From the NCBI GenBank assembly GCA_036376135.1, contig DASVAW010000094.1, positions 1 to 54,483 of the forward strand: a DNA stretch of 54,483 bases, given 5' to 3'. Shown here piece by piece: positions 54,459 to 54,483 of this stretch. The notes below the pieces were generated by a model. It was not told the DNA's origin. It ran no database searches and saw only the letters and a list, made by a program, of their open reading frames with translations. This DNA comes from Candidatus Polarisedimenticolaceae bacterium (lineage in GTDB: Bacteria > Acidobacteriota > Polarisedimenticolia > Polarisedimenticolales > DASRJG01). The translations under genes were made by a program, and so were the position numbers. Position 1 is the stretch's first letter. Every line of letters begins with the position of its first letter.

Positions 54459-54483
54459 ATGAAGACGTACGTTCCGAAGGCCG
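54459..54483 (+). CDS. rplM: Ribosomal protein uL13, 5' end only
   Basis: The last 25 bases encode MKTYVPKA, matching the conserved L13 N-terminus (M-K-T-Y/F-x-P-K). Upstream GCGGAAGGG could serve as ribosome site, and a good promoter lies at 54374-54403. The rest lies outside the window; rpsI would be expected next. Confidence 0.7.

Overview
The window is GC-rich, densely packed bacterial chromosome. An outer-membrane secretin (PilQ), two Cys-lipobox lipoproteins and the SecDF-YajC set point to a diderm (Gram-negative) host. The type IV pilus (T4P) block pilM-N-O-P-Q / pilB-T-C-S-R-A, followed by an ABC transporter, a TPR protein, pilD and NtrC-type regulation, matches the layout known from Myxococcota, Desulfobacterota (Geobacter) and Acidobacteriota. 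The phylum cannot be fixed from sequence reading alone; Acidobacteriota or a former-deltaproteobacterial lineage is the best guess.

Layout. (1) 1-5700: housekeeping genes yajC-secD-secF, a bifunctional rel, ridA, and rpmB on the minus strand. (2) 6109-21584: T4P machine. It holds pilMNOPQ, a lipoprotein, a TPR-like protein, a Roadblock/LC7 protein, accB-accC, then pilB, pilT, pilC and the pilS-pilR two-component system. (3) 21738-22754: a canonical sigma-54 promoter and two GspG-like 147-aa pilins separated by a terminator hairpin. (4) 22751-26313: two O-antigen ligase/polymerase-family membrane proteins, translationally coupled to the second pilin. (5) 26233-39666: a divergent surface-glycan locus. 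The minus arm has two glycosyltransferases and an asparagine synthetase. The plus arm has a glycosyltransferase, a methyltransferase, a MurJ-like flippase, a second methyltransferase, a WecA/MraY-like initiating transferase, a FAD oxidoreductase, a second asparagine synthetase and a glycosyltransferase. (6) 39763-43089: ABC ATPase, ABC permease, TPR protein and prepilin peptidase, resembling the Myxococcus pilH-pilI-pilG-pilD set. (7) 43091-52691: a sensor kinase, a second sigma-54 promoter, a minor-pilin operon (FimT/GspH-like, PilV-like, a 913-aa PilW-like protein with fibronectin III repeats, a 628-aa PilX-like protein), a lipoprotein and an NtrC-type regulator. (8) 52688-54483: argF, menG (minus strand) and the start of rplM.

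How it fits together. PilB/PilT/PilC/PilMNOPQ form the extension-retraction machine, PilD processes all the prepilins, and two separate sensor-kinase/NtrC pairs each lie beside one sigma-54 promoter (major pilins; minor pilins). The glycan locus sits inside the pilus locus and its ligases are coupled to a pilin gene. The main hypothesis from this window is therefore a self-contained lipid-linked-glycan pathway that may decorate the pilus, combined with a minor-pilin tip built around an FN3-bearing PilW. Most genes are joined by 4-nt stop/start overlaps (ATGA, GTGA, TTGA), so the window is organised as a few long operons. No tRNA, rRNA, CRISPR array, insertion sequence or phage gene was recognised.
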